Positions 35,901 to 47,872 of a DNA stretch of 64,000 nt are shown piece after piece (positions within the stretch are counted from its first letter, which is position 1; each line of letters starts with the position of its first letter). This DNA comes from Trichoplusia ni (lineage: Eukaryota > Arthropoda > Insecta > Lepidoptera > Noctuidae), in contig NC_039501.1 of NCBI RefSeq assembly GCF_003590095.1, forward strand, positions 124,001 to 188,000, read 5' to 3'. The translations under genes were made by a program, and so were the position numbers. The notes below the pieces were generated by a model that saw only the letters and a program-made list of their open reading frames with translations, did not search any database and had not been told where the DNA came from.

Positions 35901-38529
35901 GCGTCACTCCCAATTTCAGACTAACTATTATTGCTTCCCAAATAAGAAGAACGATTTCTGTTGCAAACGAAACGATACCAAATTACCCGAGTGCAGTTCT
36001 TAAATTAAAATCACCACCTTATTCAATTGATATAAGGTTCAGTATGTGAGCTTTGAGGTGTTCGTTAAGATTGTATGAAAACTTAGACGAACAAATTCGG
36101 TACATAAGTTGGAACATTGAAGTTTGTGTTGTATATGAAGGTTTCCTGGATGTGAATGAATGGGCACATTCCGGACATACTTTAATATTTACAGCTGATC
36201 TTACATCCTAAGAAATTCCTGAAATAACCAATAAAAGACCTTAAATTACGAAGAAAGATGATGGAATCATAGTAAATGCAAATATTATTAATGAATAACA
36301 CATTTTAAAACCAAAGAGATATTTCAATTATAATATTTTTAAAATGAATTTCCTAAGAGAATCCATATTAGGTAATTTACATTTAGAGAAAATAGTCAAA
36401 AGCGAAGAGAAAGCATCTGTATGTATAATACTTAAACAGCTGGCAAGCAACGTTGAAATGATTAATTCTAATCAGTCTGAAAGCTACCTACGGAGAGACT
36501 AATGATAGAAAGATATGCTGGAAGCGACAGTCTGGTAAAATGTTCTGCGAAAACATTTTAATGTATTTATTTAATTCTATCATTAAGATTGCTATCCTAT
36601 CGCAGCGTGAAATTGTAGTCAAGAAAGCTTTTAAATATTTTCATTAGCATTTAAATGTAATTTCTTAAGTAAGACGGAATATATATCAGTAATTAACCTA
36701 TTTACTGCTAGTACCTTTATTTGTGTTCTTTTTTTAAGTTATGAATTTAATAACAAAAAGTTTTTATTAAAATATTTCATCTAGACATCACAAAAATCTA
36801 AATTATTTTCTTTTAAATTCAACAGCCATTAGAAGCAATTTGAGTGTTATCACGTGCTCCCTCAGGGGCGTGCTCTAGGGCCACGTCTAGAGATTCGCGA
36901 CCTTGGTCTTGTAATAATAAATGGAATAGTTGTCCAAGTATTTGAGACTGAAGTAGGTAGTTTTGTTTGCGGTCGTTTTGACCCGAGTTCGGCTGGGTTA
37001 ATAGTGTGGGACCTCCAATTATAATATTGAATTTAATTGTGCGCTCATGTAGGGAATGTTAATTAAAAGCTTTATTTTACTGTCGTGTTTTATGTTGCAC
37101 CATTTTTGTTTATTTGTTTTAGTAGGCTCGTGGGGGTTAAGTTTTGTTACTTTTATAGCCTTATTACTCTTGAATGTAACGAAATGTTAGTATGAGGCCA
37201 TTAAGGATGGGAGACATTTTAATGTGCTGTTATCCTAGAGATGTAATTTTAAGTTCTAGTGTGATCTTTTTACGAGTGATTTTAACTTACAATGTTCTAT
37301 GTGGAAAATCTACTAAATCTACATTTAAAAAAACTGTTAATACTCTGACAAGATATCATAAAAAATCAGAATACGTTGACATAAAATCTTGAAAAACCCT
37401 TTCATAAGGCGCTTGAGAAAATGATCGGAATTCCAAAAACATTTACACTTACACTTGAAAACCCCACAATAATAATAAGCATCTTATTTACCCAAACCGG
37501 TAACACGCCATCAATACAATTTGACCCGGGTACCCTAAAACAAAATGGACGTTGCCCCGGGTCCATAGATCCCGGTCAAAGGTTCCCGTATAACTGTCCG
37601 GTGTCCGGGTGTCGTGTAACAGCTCTCGGACACTTGTTATTTAAGGCTCACGGAATGAGAACATTCGGTTCATATTTGACCTGATGGTTAGTTACGAGGT
37701 TAACACGTTAGACCGTTGTTTTGGTCTCATTAATTTGTTCTTTATTGTAAAGTTTATGAAAGATAAGGTTTATCTAAAGTGGAAAGCGTATTGAAGTTAT
37801 TATACTTAGTGTAAATTCTTTATTCAATTACCAACTAACACAACACTAATTGTTACTCTTACAAACGAAAAAGTTTTTGCAATTATTCTGATTTGAGCAG
37901 ATGAGTTTCTATTTCTACCTTATTATTATTTATTTTATTCAGAACAAAGGCATACATTCAACAAAAGTCAAACAATCGCCAAACTGTATAACAGTTGTTG
38001 GCGATAATAACCCTTGAAATAATGCAACAACAATCTATGAACATTTCATAGATTTTTTCTAGTGACAGACAAAAAAATCAATATAATAAACTTGTCAAAA
38101 CATTTCCCAACAAGCATACACAGTAAGCAAAGCGTAAATTGAAACAACGATTAATATAAATATGAAATCGTCGACCGATTTCATAAAGGACCTAAAACCG
38201 CTCCCTGTGGAACCAATACAAATGGAAAGCATACGTATCAGTAATTAATCGTGTTCCAGCACATCGGTACGCAAATAGTGGCGGTCTTAGTTTCCGAATT
38301 CCAGTTAAATGTTCCCTTCAGTTGTCGGAGCAAGTTGGTCGGGAAGCAATGGATCCACTGTTTTATTACGACTTGATTCTGCTGAGGAAATTAGAGGTGC
38401 ACGTTTGGATCGCACTGTCGCGTATATTGCACTATCGACTGTATCTGAGTTTGCTAATAAGAGGAACTATTTGGTAGTGATGTTTGGCGTTTTTATAATA
38501 TTGGGTGCATGTCTCTATTGCTATTCTTT
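32946..38529. other. Intron-like non-coding DNA
   Basis: AT-rich. Orphan ORFs at 35698-36003 (101 codons) and 38309-38560 (83 codons, one hydrophobic segment) have nothing to support them. A short minus-strand piece of the R1 repeat may lie near 34258. A more GC-rich patch with repeated 'cccgg' is at 37525-37625. Confidence 0.45.
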
Positions 38530-38744
38530 TATAATAAAGCTAAAGGATTTTTTTTGGTAGTTGCTCGAGCTGAACTCAGGAAGTACTGGTCGAATTTGAA
38601 AAATGTTTAGTGTTAGGTAGCCCATTTCATACCTTCACTTTGATTAATAGGAGGAGATACACTTATACACCATGCCTCACACTCTAAAAAATCATTTTCT
38701 ATCATAATATCTTTATAGCCACCAGGATGAAGTCGCAACAGCTG
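38530..38744 (+). mobile_element. Non-autonomous Helitron, diverged
   Basis: Matches the family by 'aataaagct', 'actcaggaagtactggtcg', 'gattaataggagga' and 'gatgaagtcgcaacagct'. The terminal CTAG has become CTGT and both ends are eroded. Confidence 0.6.
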
Positions 38745-41700
38745 TCATTTTTCTATTTTGTCCTATCATAATATTCATGTTTATATAAAGGAATTACGCA
38801 GATCGATCCCATTTCCAGTTAGTACTTTCCTAGTAAAAACATTATATCAGTGAAAATGTAGTTCAATAAACACTGCCTGGAAAAATCCACGTCTAAAAAT
38901 TACATATTTATAAATAGCTCTCATTTTCATAACATTATGGAATCTAAGATTCTCTGATCTGCTATGATTAATTTTATATTTTCCTATTGACTGAGCAAAA
39001 TGTTCATCTACATTAAACAACTTTTATTTGCGAGCCTCGAGTTCTCCTCATTTATAATTATATCAGAATTCCGAGCAATATCAATAAGTTAATTGAATTA
39101 TGTATGTGCTTGAGATTGCCTTGTTTCGAAATAGAATGAAACATTTCTTTGTAAATCTAAAAATATTCTAAGTATTTATACAACGCAAATGCATTGGACA
39201 ACGGTATTGTTGATTTCATTTATGTTCATCAGGAGATATTATTTTATTAATTTTAAGTACATTAAAAAACTCCATTATCATAATTCTTATATATATATAT
39301 TTATTAATTTTATTTCCTACATTATTATCAACTAGCTGTTGCCATCTTACTTAATTTAGGTTATATACTATCTTTGTACCAAGACTTTTCCCGTTTGTAA
39401 TATTAGAAGGATAGCGTTAGCGATAAAAAAAAAACTAAAAAGCAAACATCAGTACCGGATTGTATTCTAACTGAGCATATTTACATGACAAAGTCAAAAC
39501 TGCAAACACCTTCAGAAGCAGCTATTACACAGCCAAACACTAACCCCCACCTGCTATAACAGATATAATATCAATGTCCAACATTACCAACGGTAAATAA
39601 CACGACGTCAGAATTTTAGCGGCATTGTGCCTCGGCATTACGAAACAATAGGGGTTAATGTCAGCCGCTGTGGAGGGCGCTGTGGCCGAGGCCAGTGTTC
39701 GGATTTTCGCAATTATTACCTGGTTATGAGGTGGGCTTGCAACTAGGCCTGTCCTAGGACGTTTTAAATAGAACCGGATCGTGTTGTGTTAACCAGGTTA
39801 GGTATGGTAGTGAGTCACCTTATCTAACTATAGGTATAATAGCTTCAGACTATAAATCTCTACGGACTGCAGATGATCCCTGAGTTGGTTTCGACGATTT
39901 TTCTCAGAGAAGCCAGCAATTTTAAATTTCAGAGAAAAAAAAATCATTTCTGTGAAAAAAATCTCTCTTCTCATGTTGAGAAGGAAATGTTTTTAAACGT
40001 CATTCAGAGATTTTAATTCTAGTTAAATTTGATTGGAGAGCAAAAATTTTGTAACATGAAAACCAACATTTTAGTTTACATATTAAAGTTCGAAAACATC
40101 AGCTCTGAAACAGATATTTCCAATGCAGAGAATCGATTACAAGTTCCTTAATTTATTATATCACATGATAAGGCACGGCAGATGCACATTACAACAGCTC
40201 CTGTACAATATTAACTAACTAACATGGCCGCTGTGGTGTATTAGCAAATCTAGTTTGTACCGGTAAACTCTGGCTCAAATCGGTTATACTCAGAATATTG
40301 ATTGGTTAATTTCTGGCCAATGGTTAGCCGATATTCGTGGGCCCTCGTTTACCGTAATTTCTCGGTAAACAGCCGAATTAATTTATATTAACGTTGACCC
40401 AATGATCCGGATAAATTATGGTTTGCTAGTTGAAGAGGATTTCGACCCGATATTCGTTCCAAGACCCGTAGACCAGTAGTTGGGAGTTTGTCTGAGAAAG
40501 CAGTTGAGATCAATGCAAAATGTAAAGGAAGCCACAAAGTCTACGTCAATCAGTTTAATTGATACTAGAATTTGTCTTTTAGTGTTTCTAAGTATTTATC
40601 ACTGCTGTAATTCCAAATAAAGAATAAATATCCTTAAATAAAGAATATTCTAATCTAATCTAAGATTATGCAAAAGATTTGGACTGTACGAGTAAAAATT
40701 CCAAGTTATCTTCAGTTGAAGCAAAACCTCCCTCTTTTGTAAACTCATCAGCATTCGGAAACCACTTAACACATGGACCCCTCGTCGTAAGACTCGAAAA
40801 AATCTAATCCCAATCTGAGAGGCAAACAATTCGATTCCCTTATGCACCCCACACTTGACACAAATCAATACTCCCCTAGAGCGTGGCGTGAAACTAGCCT
40901 CTTACTGACTTACCATCAATCTTGCAGCGTCGGATTAAAAGCTTGCCCTCCACCCCCGAGGGTTAGGGATGATACTGTACGACAGATAACTTAGAGGGTT
41001 TGGTATGTACCCATATCTATGATGACTTACTCTTCCATTTTCGGTACAATTCATGGCATTTTAGAACTACATTATGTAAGTTTTGCTTCTTTTCATACTA
41101 ATACACGTTATTAGGAAAATAATGTAGAGGTTAATCATTAAGAGGAGAATTTTGCCATAACTGGGAAGCTAGACTAGGCAAAAAAAGTATTAGATAAAGT
41201 ATGAATATAGTTGAAGGCAAAAAAGTTAATGATATTATTGAAAACAATGATTTCAATAGATTTATCAATGAATTATTTAATCAAATAAATATTATAGTAG
41301 AGCATGTTATTGTCATTTTACAAATCGTAAAAAGTCATAATAAAAAAACCGAACAGTTTTGCCGAACACTTGTCTAAGTAAAACTTTTAATTGCTGATCA
41401 CTAAAAAAACCAGTCTAACTGTTCACATGGAATCAGTAAGTTGTCCTTCTGTACTCCAATCGCTAGAGTAAGGTATCGAGTGTTGTATTACAGAAGATCC
41501 TCGGATTATGAGGGACACAGCAATTGTGGACATTCGGCTTGCGACGAACATTTGAAGGCTTACATATTTATGGGTCAGGTATCCTCTCTAAGCTGATAAT
41601 GCACTTATTTCTATTGAGTACATTTCGATATCTTTTTTACTGTTTACATCAAATGAATGGCTGTTAAATATTTTTTTTCGACTTTTCTTTAAACGGTTTA

Positions 41701-42310
41701 GGATGTCTAAGACTAAATTCTGATTAAGAAACGTTTTGAATTTTTATTTGTGTATGAAAATAACTTACGTCTGAAAGTTCGGCAAAATATCTTTCCAATA
41801 TATTTTGTATCGTAAACGTTGCAAATATCAATGAATCAGGAAAAATGTCTTGAGTTTGTGACGAGTAATAAATGATTGATCATGTATGTTTCATTTCCAA
41901 AAAAGCAGCTTTATTTCCAAAAAAGTATGTATTTAATCAGAAGTAGGTATGTAGTTGGGGAAGTCTGATAGGAACATTGTTTAATCTGGCATCAATAAAG
42001 GTAGATAAGCATTTTCTGATCAACTCTTAGTTTTCTCATAAAATAGCCTTCTTCACCATCAAACTTCAAACAACCCAATAGAACCCTCATAAACGCGAAA
42101 TAATGCTATCAAGTAGAAATAAACCATTTTTTATGTACTATAAATCACGAGGAATATAAGATAAAAGTAAGAAAAAAGGGCTCACATTAACAGAGGAGAT
42201 TGCATTTAACTATCATGTGAAGATAAATGGTGAGGGGAGGGAGTGCCCTGTGCCCTCGAAACTGGGAGCTTTCGTAACAAATCACGAGCAACTGAATGGC
42301 GGGCCTGTAA
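38745..42310. other. Intron-like non-coding DNA
   Basis: A short inverted 3' tip of the Helitron family ('actagctgttgcc') is at 39331-39343. A TA microsatellite is at about 39288-39301. The patch around 39660-39710 is more GC-rich. No exon was recognised. Confidence 0.45.
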
Positions 42311-42359
42311 GGAGCGGCGCGCAGCGGGCGGCCGCCGAGCGCCGCGCGCCGGCGACGAG
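42311..42359. other. Very CpG-rich islet
   Basis: About 90% G+C with about 14 CpG in 49 bp (for example 'gagcgccgcgcgccggcgac'), inside AT-rich DNA. It might be a conserved regulatory element, an alternative promoter, or part of an unrecognised repeat. Confidence 0.5.
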
Positions 42360-43522
42360 TCGTGATTCAAAAGAATTGTGTACTTTATTGTAGGAGTGTG
42401 TCCGTAGCTTCCTTATTCTCTTTTTAAAAGTGTATTTTGATGTATAGAGAGTGTTACTTCAATTTAGGTTTAATACAATTTTTGTTATATGGCGCTTACT
42501 TTTATTAAGTGAAAAGCCAAGATGGATTTGAAAATCGCTAGTAGTTTTGTACAGATTCAAAGACACAATCAAAAAGGGAAAGCGCTCTTAAAGACTGAAA
42601 ATATAAATATAAAAATCAAATGGTTTGGAAACAACAAGAGTGTTTAAACAATCCAGTTTATGAAATCAAGAATTTCTGTGGACACCGATTTCCCAAAAAA
42701 ATAAAAACAGAAATAAAATAAAAGAAAAACTAAACCGCAGAGACCTTAATAATGATGACGTAAACAAAATTGTGCTCGGTATTGCTAAGCCGCCCGTGGA
42801 CCCTGCAGTGTGTGCCGCCCCTAAACACATTTCCTCTGATTCCGTACTATTTTGTTAAATTACACCGTTTTGTTGTTCCCCATGAATCGCGCTAATGAAG
42901 TTTTCTTTCTATTACATAATCGGTGTCTCGTTATCTTTGAGAACGTACTTTGCCATTGAGGAGAATGTTGGGGTGGGGGTAGTTGGATCATTATGTATTG
43001 TAAGGTTTTTGGGTAAAGGAATATATGTACGAGGTATTCGTAAGATTTTTTCGGTTGGTTATGGGTAATGGTTACTTTTGGAATTAAATCGCATTTTGTG
43101 CTAGGAGTCGTTTTTTTATACTTTTTTATAAGTTTAGATCAAAGCCGTGCGTAAAACCATCTTCAAATTTTCTTTAGCTAGTAAATTCCAAAAGAATCAA
43201 ACTTGTACGTTCTCTATTATCTAAATAGATATGTAATGGAATTATTTTAGGAATGGAATTCTCATAATGGATACGAATTCCCTGAAATATTATTTAGAAC
43301 TTGCCTTTCATTGAAATGTACTTCGTTCTAAAATGAGTACCTATCTAGTGAGCGATCTACATTTAACATTTTCACACACTAATCTTGTCTAGTCTGTAAT
43401 ATATTATTTTTATCAGAATTTGTCACATTCAAATGGTAATACGTATATTTTATTTGCACTTTAAATTTTTTAACAAGTAGCACATTTCACCATAAGATCT
43501 GTTATGATGCAATCAACAAATT
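42360..43522. other. Intron-like non-coding DNA
   Basis: No recognised feature other than a small GC-rich patch near 42790-42825. Confidence 0.45.
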
Positions 43523-43596
43523 CAGTCGATAGTTTAGTTGGTAAAGCGATTGGTGCATTTAGCCTGGAGTCGCAGGTTCTAGTCCTGGCTAAGGAT
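43523..43596 (+). pseudogene. tRNA-Tyr-like pseudogene or SINE head
   Basis: A-box region 'tagtttagttgg' at 43530-43541 and B-box 'ggttctagtcc' at 43575-43585 have the spacing of a tRNA gene. The start 'tcgatag.t.agttggta.agcg' resembles insect tRNA-Tyr. The acceptor stem barely pairs, the T stem pairs at four of five positions and no GTA anticodon sits in place. It is not a working tRNA-Tyr. Both promoter boxes and a nearby T-run mean pol III could still transcribe it. Confidence 0.55.
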
Positions 43597-43599
43597 TGC

Positions 43600-43606
43600 T
43601 TTTTTT
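43600..43606 (+). terminator. Pol III-type T7 terminator
   Basis: Seven T residues begin four bases after the end of the tRNA-like sequence, where a pol III terminator would be expected. In AT-rich DNA this could be chance. Confidence 0.4.
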
Positions 43607-45802
43607 CATTGTATTATTTAATAACACTGACTGTATTCACATCATCGTCATTTACAAGAGGAAGTAGATTCTCTTTATTTTTCTCATGTTTTACTCTTTT
43701 GTTATTCGTTAAGGCACGGCACACTCCAGGGACATCTAAAGCTTGCTTCAGATCCGTATTTTGTTTGATTACATCATTTGTTCGGACTAACGAAAATACG
43801 GTTTAGTTAGGTAATGATGGTTCTTTGTTTTGGTACTGGTTTCTTTATACATGACAGAGATTTTAGGCGTATAATTTTTAAAGAAATTTTAGAATTTTCT
43901 GTCGATGTAAGAATGACAGCTTGTGATAATATACTAAAGTGGATAATCTAGTAGTTTCAATCAGAATACATTACGTAAATGTGATAGGTATCAGTGATTC
44001 AAATTAACTATTGAGTGAAATATTTCTGACTATTTCAAATAAACTAGCATATTATACGGCCGGTTGCCATCCACCCTCGGCTTGGAGAGGATTTACTAAA
44101 ACACCACAAACATCTGACTGCTGCATCAATACCATAAGTCTTGCAAACACTTGTAATAAAACTTCAATTTGCACAATCGTCCACACATCCCCTCGCTGAT
44201 GTAGGGGAGAAATGAAATCCTCATCCCCTACAAAACGGGAGAAAAAAAAAACATTTGTCACCGCAGTACTATGGATTCTTGAAACAGTCATATCAGCGCC
44301 TTTTACTAAATAAACGATAAAATCCCCCTCCGTAATACATTACGGCTCGGGTTATAAGTTCAATGTACATCTTAGAACAAAAGCGGTAATGTACGTTGAG
44401 TTATATGAGAGTGTCGCTTTGTAAGTCGTTAGCGTGCGTTGGTGCGGGGACAGGGGAAGTCGGGGAGTGTCGCGAAATCGCCGCGTTTTGTACACGATAA
44501 TACCTCTTAGACGAGACTCCCCTTGAGATGACGTCACAATGAGACATAAACCAAAAGGTTTACGAATATGTATTTTATGAAGCAATTAATTATCATTGGA
44601 CACTTGATATGTCATTTTAAAAAGAAAAAAGTTAATTTTCTATTTGGTATCCATAGCTGGTCTGCAACAAAGCGAGTTACGAACGCTACCATTATCCTAT
44701 GTTCCAAGAAAATTATTTACAGTTATCTGAAGAAATACTTATAGACCACGTTTCTTTGAAATACGAGAAAAACATTTTTTACTGTTATTTGAATTTACTG
44801 ATATTTCGACTCAAGCTTAATTTCGTTCGAGATTTAACTGTGCAGATTGGTACTTCTGTCCATTCCCCTGTATAGTGTCTTCATGTAACGATATAATCAC
44901 ATTAGGCAAGTTATTCTAGTCGGGAATAATTGAATGAATGTTATATTCAAGTTCGTTTTCACTGGCGCGGACTTTTAAATGGTTCGCTAAGAGTTCTGAC
45001 GGATGCTGGGATCTTATGTGACGTGACGGTTGTAGGTTTAATGGCTTGTGACGGGATGGGCAACGAGTTGTAACTTGTAGAAGAGGAATGTTCTAAAATA
45101 TGTTTTTTTTCCATTATTTTAATTAGTTATGGCCTTCTTTATGGTATTCTACTTGTAATAGCCTACATTCTGATCTTTTAAACAGTTGAAAGATATAGAA
45201 GTGATGGAAAAAAAATCATATCTGATTATTTTGAAAATACAATCCACTTTTTTTATTCCTTTGAACAATAAAAGTCACAAAACCTTTGCTCAAATATATT
45301 ATAATTTAATATCGAATTCTATAAAAGCTTTCCACTACATGTAACTTTAAGTAACGTTAAGTACCCTATACACTTAAAGTGACACTTGTGCCCCTAAAGC
45401 GACACTACAAAAGCTAAGTAAATACACTTTATTTGAAATCCTTTTCAACCCCTGGGCTAGTAAATATAGTTTACTTATTAAGGGGGAGTTTCGAGTGAGT
45501 TATTGTACTTTAATATTACGATTTCAATAAAATACTGTTTTTTTATATAAAAAGACTGTTTATTCATAAGCTAGAATATTTTTTAGTTATGGAAACTTCC
45601 TCACATATCAACAAATAACATACAAATATACACACACAAAAATTAATATGAACAAAATAAATCAAAAAACATTTTTAATTACCATACACCCCATATAATA
45701 TTTAATTTCAAACAAAAAAAAAACCCTCAAAAATTGAAATATTAAAGTAATACCTCCCCTTAACAAGCACCCTAAGAGATTACACGACTTCAAATCAAAT
45801 TG
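43607..45802. other. Intron-like non-coding DNA
   Basis: A 9-bp inverted repeat (TGTAGGGGA/TCCCCTACA) is at 44200-44232. A TGACGTCA octamer is at 44529-44536, in a relatively GC-rich patch (44435-44540). Motifs resembling 'aaagtgacactt' occur near 45376. No gene was recognised. Confidence 0.45.
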
Positions 45803-45886
45803 TGCCAGTCTGCTTCACCCGGGAATCGAACCCCGGGCATTGTGCGTCACTTATAATGACGTATTGTGCGCTTGTCTAATCCCGGC
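45803..45886 (-). mobile_element. tRNA-derived SINE fragment, minus strand
   Basis: On the minus strand 'ccggggttcgattcccgggt' is a strong B-box, preceded by 'gacaagcgcacaatacgtca'. The A-box is poor. I recall this combination from moth SINEs. Confidence 0.6.
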
Positions 45887-46276
45887 TTAACGTAAGCATT
45901 GATGCGTCTCTTGTTAAATCTGCTCGCCTGGTAGTTTAATATTAATGTTATGGAGATTTAGCTAATAGTTTTTAGCGTGGCTTTTATATATAAGCTTACT
46001 ACGACTATGTATCGGAGGTTTTTTATAATTATTTTAAGAAAGGACTAATGATACTCGTCACAAGATGTGATCTTGTGTTCTAAATCATAGGTGATTTAGA
46101 CATTTTAAGAAGTTGTGCAATTAACGCACAAAAGGAGTATTTAATTATGAGCTGGACCGAGGCGCGACCGGTTGAGAATTGGCAATAGGCAAAGAACAGA
46201 AAATTCGAAAAACAAAGAAGATACTTAAAAAACGAAACATTTTCTCATTTCGGAAATCGAATCCATCGTTTTAATA

Positions 46277-46552
46277 TCTATACGAATATATAAAGCTGAA
46301 GAGTTTGTTTGTTTGTTTGTTTGTTTGTTTGTTTGAACGCGCTAATCTCAGGAACTACTGGTCCAAATTAAAAAAAAAATCTTTTTGTGTTGAATAGACC
46401 ATTCATCGAGGAAGGCTTTAGGCTATAAACCATCACGCTGCGACTAAAAGGAGCTAAGATACAATGGAAAATGTGAAAATTACCGGGCAGGTACACCTAA
46501 ATCATAACTTATATCTTCTACCCACGGGGACGAAGTCGCGGGCAACAGCTAG
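46277..46552 (+). mobile_element. Non-autonomous Helitron with expanded GTTT array
   Basis: Begins TCTATACGAATATATAAAGC, ends caacagCTAG then T. Internally it has eight GTTT units (about 46303-46334), where the copy at 63556 has about two. Otherwise it is close to the copies at 30775 and 63556. Confidence 0.8.
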
Positions 46553-47127
46553 TTTTATTATATAACGTAATCATTAACCCGCAAATTAGTAAGCGTGGTC
46601 ATAATAATCACTACTTCTTCATATCAAGTTTTTTTCCTACCACTGAAACATTTACACGCTAGTATTTTTTATACAGCTTTTAGTTCCGTACCAAAAAAAT
46701 CCCTATTTCCCGTCACACCATTCTTTCATCCCGTAACTTAGCTAAGACCGTATCTCTACAATGTATCTCTGGGCAAATGTATGAAGACACATAGTTTTAT
46801 GAGGCTGCCTCCGTTAAGCCATCATTGTCTAAACGTGTTATCGTGATGTATGTTCACGGCGATACGCGAGGGGGCGCGCAGTGGCGGGAAACGCGTCGCT
46901 ATTGATTCGTTTAGGGAAAGTAACAACGTTTTTCTTGGTATCATTCTCATTCGTTAAACTTTATGGAGGAAACGATTTTACAGAGCTGTGATACAGTAAG
47001 GAGTAAGATAGCGAAACTGGTGAAATGCGAGGAGTCGTGAATCTGAGTTCTTTATGAATAGGTTGGAGAAAACAAAAAATATCACCTATCAAATTTATCA
47101 CCATACCAATCGCTGTTTAACCTCGAT
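46553..47127. other. Non-coding, with CTCF-like core
   Basis: AGGGGGCGC at 46869-46877 lies in a GC-rich islet (46856-46906) and matches the core of the CTCF consensus. No gene. Confidence 0.35.
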
Positions 47128-47250
47128 TTTTAAAGATTGTTATAGCGGTAGCAGAAGTAAATATATGTATAAAAACCTCTCTGATAGTTGGTGACAGTTG
47201 TACAGATAAACGGACAGTCGGACAGACAGTGGTGATTCAGTAATAAGGTC
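47128..47250 (-). repeat. Dispersed insect repeat (R1), minus strand
   Basis: In minus orientation it shows 'tgtccgactgtccgtttat', 'tgtcaccaactatcagag' and 'ctgctaccgctataac', in the order of the plus-strand copies at 50250 and 54880. Confidence 0.5.
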
Positions 47251-47739
47251 CAAAAAAAGATTTTTTGTTTACCAATTAGCATAATTTTGAATTTCCTTAA
47301 TACACGGTAAACTATCAGACACCATTTCTTAAATTTTCAAACAATCTCTCCACTGCCGCAAGACGACCAGCAATCCTTAATTATCATAGAGCAATTACGT
47401 CAAACAAAACATGTGAGTTTAAACCTTAATAGAGCACTTTGGTTGAAGGGCCGCCCTCAATGCCTCACGGCCCTAATTACGAACCGAAATGATATAGGAC
47501 CCTGCTTGAGGATAAATTACATGAGCTTACACGTCCTCTGAGCAGCCGAGGTATGTATGAAGAGGTTTCCTTAGAACTATAGTATGATATTGCTGGAAAA
47601 CAATTTTTGCTATTTTGATTCCCTTTAAACGAATATCTATGTGTGTGTGTGGTTTTCTCTTTATTTTAAAAGATGACTGTCGCAGTATGTGACGTTGTCT
47701 TTATGTCACGGTTGGTTTCACTAACATTCAAGCCTCATG
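47251..47739. other. Non-coding stretch
   Basis: A GC-richer patch lies at 47447-47560 and a short TG microsatellite at 47641-47652. No gene or repeat was identified. Confidence 0.4.
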
Positions 47740-47872
47740 TCCAAAACCTCTCAGATTATAAACAAGTATTTATGGTTACACAAATGTTGTCCCGAGCGGG
47801 GATCGAATCCGCGACACCTTGCGCACAGTGCAGTCAGACATTTTGCACGTCACCCTTTTGGGACACTGGTAA
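47740..47872 (-). mobile_element. tRNA-derived SINE, minus strand
   Basis: In minus orientation 'gtcgcggattcgatccccgc' is a clear B-box, preceded by 'gcaaaatgtctgactgcac' and followed by 'acatttgtgtaacc'. Related in layout to the copies at 6305 and 7396, but with a distinct body. Confidence 0.65.

Noticed and set aside
35698..36003. 101-codon ORF
   Set aside because: Composition typical of chance in AT-rich DNA and no motif.
38309..38560. 83-codon ORF with one predicted membrane segment
   Set aside because: Its 3' end runs into a Helitron remnant and nothing else supports it.
41887..41928. Direct duplicate 'atttccaaaaaag'
   Set aside because: Short A-rich duplication, likely local slippage without wider meaning.
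43523..43596. Functional tRNA-Tyr gene
   Set aside because: The acceptor stem fails to pair and no GTA anticodon is in position.
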